A stretch of 64,000 nucleotides of DNA from Jeotgalibacillus haloalkalitolerans. Lineage in GTDB: Bacteria; Bacillota; Bacilli; Bacillales; Jeotgalibacillaceae. Numbering within the stretch: the stretch's first letter is position 1; the number at the start of each line of letters is the position of its first letter. The DNA lies in NCBI RefSeq assembly GCF_034427455.1, contig NZ_JAXQNN010000002.1, positions 310,001 through 374,000 of the forward strand, read 5' to 3'. The position numbers and the translations under genes were made by a program. The notes under the pieces were generated by a model. That model worked only from the letters and a program-made list of their open reading frames with translations. It searched no databases and was not told the origin of the DNA. Below are positions 63,540 to 64,000 of this stretch, piece after piece.

Positions 63540-64000
63540 CGGAACCTCCTGCTGATCATCAAATAAATGAGGTAAGTAATCAGGAGTCCTGCTGCGGTTG
63601 CAAAAATAGCAAAGTACAGCTGATATGCAAATGCAGTGATGACAAACATGATAATCATTAAAAAGTACAGCCAGTTTGTACGCTTTGTCCATGTTTCATC
63701 TGATGACGGCCCCGCCATAAAATAAACGATAAATTGAATAATAAATGAAACATAAAACCAGGCGATGAAATTCTGTGTCGGTATATCATAATAAGGACCT
63801 GTATCATCCCACACCCAATACTGTTTTGCCTGATAAGCGACAGGATCGATGATTAAATCCATACAAACCGCTAACAGCGATGTAATAAATGCAAAACCAA
63901 GTCCTTTTATAAAGCTTTTTGGTTTTCCCAATAAACGGGTCATTAAACTGAGTGAAGTAAATATGACCATTACCCAGGCAAATCCAATGGTCAGCGGAAC
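63536..64000 (-). CDS. CruF-like carotenoid biosynthesis membrane protein, 3' part
   Basis: At least 154 residues, running off the right edge; first visible codons read VPLTIGFAWVMVIFTSLSLM. About five membrane helices, with LLAVCMDLIIDPVAYQAKQYWVWDDTGPYYDIPTQNFIAWF: the DUF422/CruF pattern (1',2'-hydratase-type carotenoid enzymes), including the conserved acidic DP and WxW motifs. The real start is outside the window. First visible gene of the operon CruF-acyltransferase-GT2-CrtP. Confidence 0.85.
   Translation of the reverse strand, partial: VPLTIGFAWVMVIFTSLSLMTRLLGKPKSFIKGLGFAFITSLLAVCMDLIIDPVAYQAKQYWVWDDTGPYYDIPTQNFIAWFYVSFIIQFIVYFMAGPSSDETWTKRTNWLYFLMIIMFVITAFAYQLYFAIFATAAGLLITYLIYLMISRRFR

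Overview
The window is chromosomal DNA of a low-to-moderate G+C Bacillales. Evidence for this: strong GGAGG ribosome sites with frequent TTG and GTG starts, T-box, preQ1 and FMN riboswitches, and many Bacillus/Staphylococcus-type genes (ykqA, cvfB, ykpA, xpaC-yaaN, yojNO, arlRS-odhAB, an Sda-like checkpoint protein, a Rok-like protein). A C30-type carotenoid operon and a NaChBac-type sodium channel suggest a pigmented marine or halotolerant Planococcaceae/Jeotgalibacillus-like organism; that placement is inference. I saw no phage, insertion sequence, CRISPR array, rRNA or tRNA gene. This is core chromosome with a few accessory genes.

Layout. 1-5.7 kb: 3' end of an alanine/glycine:Na+ symporter, a two-domain gamma-glutamylcyclotransferase-like gene, and the proline operon proC-proB-proA. 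5.7-8.4 kb: a flavin disulfide oxidoreductase operon with a DUF1499 protein. 8.5-11.9 kb: hom-thrC-thrB behind a near-consensus promoter. 11.9-14.2 kb: a cluster of small stress-type genes, several with sigma-B-like promoters. 14.2-16.4 kb: preQ1 riboswitch, queC-queD-queE and a small membrane gene. 16.4-28.2 kb: single genes (msrA, LCP wall ligase, speD type 2, cvfB, a PadR/RTP-like regulator, mhqD, ykpA, csp, two DUF1232 proteins, an AI-2E-family transporter, an ArsR regulator). 28.4-33.3 kb: xpaC-yaaN and yojN-yojO. 33.4-36.3 kb: a voltage-gated channel, a Rok-like protein, a C45 acyltransferase-like enzyme and Sda. 36.4-42.7 kb: odhAB and arlRS. 42.8-49.7 kb: the complete trpEGDCFBA operon behind two tandem Trp T-boxes. 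49.7-56.3 kb: dapF, a purine permease and the riboflavin operon ribD-E-BA-H with an FMN riboswitch. 56.4-58.4 kb: an amidohydrolase, then a GNAT acetyltransferase preceded by a 10-codon leader ORF and stacked hairpins. 58.4-64 kb: a yhfK-like gene, a MurG-like transferase and a carotenoid tailoring operon running off the right edge.

The most unusual object is the GNAT leader (57.6-57.8 kb). A short ORF, MVRHQLISWF, has its own perfect Shine-Dalgarno. It is followed by mutually exclusive hairpins, and a last hairpin buries the GNAT Shine-Dalgarno. This has the architecture of ribosome-mediated translational attenuation, as in erm and cat leaders, but I do not recognise it as a described element. 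Other notable points are the tandem T-boxes, the Rok-like and RTP-like DNA-binding proteins, and several small genes (38-54 codons) below usual ORF cut-offs.
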